Origin: Serinus canaria
Taxonomy: Eukaryota > Chordata > Aves > Passeriformes > Fringillidae
Length of the DNA stretch: 64,000 bases
Reading direction: 5' to 3'
NCBI RefSeq assembly: GCF_022539315.1
Contig: NC_066329.1
Coordinates: 5,741,072-5,805,071, forward strand
A program made the translations under genes and the position numbers. The notes under the pieces are model-generated. The model saw only the letters and a list, made by a program, of their open reading frames with translations. It was not told the DNA's origin and searched no databases. Below, piece by piece: positions 61,770 through 64,000 of the stretch; positions within the stretch are counted from its first letter, which is position 1, and every line of letters begins with the position of its first letter.

Positions 61770-64000
61770 CTCCTGTGAAACATACACATCAGCTACTGAC
61801 AGACCTCAGCACGGTCTGTCCTTTTGAGCGGGGAAAGTGCAGGTTTTGGTCAGCATGCGTCAGGCAGCCTGCTCAGCCCGTGGGAGCTCTGAGTGCTCTT
61901 TGAGCAGTGATGTGGCTCTGAGTTCCCAAGGCTGGGCAAGGCCCACTCCTGTCTTTGCTCAGCTGTGCCTGTGGGACAGTGCTGGCTGAATGTACAGAGA
62001 ACTGAAGCAGAGAGGTTGCTCACACGTGTGAATATTGCTTAGCTGTCCTCAGGGAAGTAATGAAGGGTTTAGGTCTGTAGACTTGGGACTTGGAATTTAG
62101 TCTTTGGGAATTTAAAGGAATTTAGAGTCTTAGAGAAATGCTAATGAGGCAATGAATTTCTTATAGGAAACTAGCCTGGATGTGTGTTCAGGGAAATTAT
62201 GCTTCTTTAAGTATGGGTGCCTTGTGCAGCAGTGAAAATTATCACTATCATGCAGTAGAGGGGCTGAAATTATTCACATTTATTCTCTCTTCCCCCACCC
62301 TGACTCCAGGCGGAGCCAGTCCTTCCTTTTTGCAGTTCATGTTTACAAAGACAATTGTCACTGGGTCATCCTGCTCTGCAGAGCCCGAGCTTTTTTACAT
62401 GTCAACCAAGATGTCATTCATTTCTTCCTCTGTGTCCACTATTTAGACCAAGCATATATCTGTGGGTGTAAACAAGACTGTTCTGCTGAATGTAAAGTTC
62501 TGCACAGCTTTACTGGAGGGAGTTTGGCCCCGAGCTCCCAAAGGCTGACCTGCATATGGGTTTTCTTTGGCATTGTATAAAGACTCTGAGGTGAGTGGTA
62601 AGGGCTGGGGAGATTCCATGTTGTGGCCCAGCTGGCGTGTGCAGCCACAAATAATAATTAATTGGCTCTTTAAGAAGTCTTGCAAACTTTTTTTTTTGTC
62701 TGTCTGTCTTAAGCTCCTTTTAATTAACTTCAGTCATGTCCCAACACATCATCTTGGCTGAATCATAGACCTCACTGTGCCAGTTTTTTGCATTCCTGAA
62801 ATACACAGGCCGCCAGTGTTGCGAATGCAGCTTGGAGGCAGCGGCTCAGAGGAAGTCGGGCAGCTCTCCTGGAACTCTGAAATTTTCAGGAACTGTTGTG
62901 ACATCGAGAGACAAAGCAGACCAGCCTCTGCTTCAAACTTCTGAGCTGCCCAATTCCCAACAGTGTTGCTGGCTTGCACTTTACCCGCTGACTGAAGGAG
63001 CAGGCACCTGTGTACAAGCAGCTTTGTTCCTTCAGAAAGCCCCTTATTCAGGTTACAGTGCTTGGGGCATAGAGCCTTTTCTCCCCATTCAAGAGCTTGT
63101 TTCTTTGTCACACTTCTTATTGCAAAGGGTCAGCTTTCAAGATTGTAGGGCATGTTAACAAGATACTCAGGCATACTTAGTCACCAAACAAAGTCTGTGT
63201 GGCAGCAGGACAAACTTTTATATCTCTTCACTGGAAAGTTCCAGGCCTGGTCCAAGGACCATTTCCTTTTTTCCAGAAAATCTGGGGTTCAGGAATGTCT
63301 CTTGTATTGTAACCTGTCTGTCCTGTCTGTGCTTTCACCAGTGCTAGTAGAAATAATGCCAATCCATTGACTCAGAGCTCTACCAATAGCTTTTGTCCCT
63401 TGATCTCCGTGTTTGAAGCTGGGGGCTTCTGCATTGGATAACTCAGACTCAGTCTTAGCACTCCATTTAACAATATGTTTAATTCAGTGAAAATAAGGGA
63501 GGTCTTTTTGCGGTCTCTTGGTACATGTTTAATGAGTATAGTTTTGATCATGGAGATGTCCAAATAGAGCAAAAAAAGAGTATTAACATTTAGTGGTTAA
63601 CAGCAGCTTTTAAAGAACAGGGGTGCAGCATTACAGTGGTGAGGATCTTTATCCATTTGAATAATGTATACTACTGTATTCTTCATTCCAAAGCAGTTCT
63701 TGAAACGAGTTTGGAAGCAGTCTCCAAATGAAATTATCATATTAAAAAAAAAAAGGGAATTTATTCAGGATACTTCTGTGATCTGTGCTGAGGAATAAAG
63801 AATTGCAATTTACCTTCTGCCCTAATGAGACAGGCATTATGATAGCAGCTTCAGGTGGTGTGCCCCAGGCTGCAGGTGAGGAGCCATGAGTTGCCAGAAA
63901 ACTCTTTTCCAGCAATTCTTCTGTTTCCATAGCAGCTCCAAGAATGACTGCTCAAAGATTGTTGCTGTGTTGCACGCTGGACTGTTTTGGTGGCAAATTT
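61770..64000. other. No gene seen at the right end
   Basis: Ordinary sequence with a T/TGTC tract at 62.69 kb, an A-run near 63743-63754 and a 7-bp inverted repeat ttgtggc/gccacaa flanking an E-box CAGCTG near 62622-62650. No exon or transposon was recognised. Confidence 0.5.
62688..62710 (+). repeat. T run plus (TGTC)n
   Basis: Ten T followed by about three TGTC units. It directly follows an AT-rich 'aataataattaattggc' word near 62649. Confidence 0.85.

Noticed and set aside
1..64000. CRISPR arrays, prokaryotic operons, rRNA genes, endogenous retroviral LTR pairs
   Set aside because: No regularly spaced repeats, no operon-like frames, no rRNA similarity, and no pair of long direct repeats with TG…CA ends seen by eye.

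Overview
The window looks like vertebrate, most probably bird, nuclear DNA from a gene-poor region. The best evidence is the 3' end of a CR1 LINE near 27.1-27.4 kb. It carries the long 3'-tail similarity shared by avian CR1 copies (motifs such as 'ctggcctcaagttgtgccag', 'gaacaggcttcccagggcag' and 'tttttcaacctaaatgattc'). Several eroded SINE-like or old amniote repeats, a low gene density, moderate AT content with scattered CpG-rich spots, and only short stop-bounded reading frames on both strands fit this. I cannot name the species or the chromosome.

I found no protein-coding gene that I recognise, and no rRNA, tRNA, CRISPR array or operon-like layout. The longest open frame (21117-21734, minus, 205 codons) resembles no family I know. 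The stretch is best read as intergenic DNA or one or more long introns. Two short segments with splice-like borders are given only as low-confidence candidate exons: 34242-34314, which lies 130 bp past a CpG-dense patch and contains an ATG in good context, and 46539-46619.

Layout. 1-9.1 kb is mostly featureless, with a SINE-like remnant at 6.7 kb and an AAT microsatellite at 6.9 kb. At 9.1-10.0 kb an AT/GC-mixed block with little sign of decay runs into a 240-bp CpG-rich patch. 10-24 kb is mostly plain DNA with old repeats at 13.5 and 16.5 kb. A MIR-like fragment lies at 24.5 kb and a perfect 17-bp inverted repeat at 24.83 kb. 25-27.4 kb holds two regulatory-looking AT-rich blocks, a CpG-rich patch and the CR1 tail. 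33.4-34.3 kb holds a regulatory-looking block, a CpG patch and the candidate exon. 36.95-37.5 kb starts with a CT/T tract and continues into a homeodomain-motif-rich block. 44.7 kb has a 25-T tract, and 46.5-47.0 kb another regulatory-looking block. 60.0-60.3 and 61.6-61.75 kb are CpG-rich.

Taken together, the likely functional content is regulatory: distal enhancers, CpG-rich promoters or orphan islands, and possibly non-coding transcripts. 'Conserved element' calls are inferences from composition and motif content only, because no alignment was available. I did not find a new biological system that I could defend. The strongest leads are the CpG patch plus candidate exon at 34 kb, the inverted repeat at 24.83 kb, and the enhancer-like blocks.
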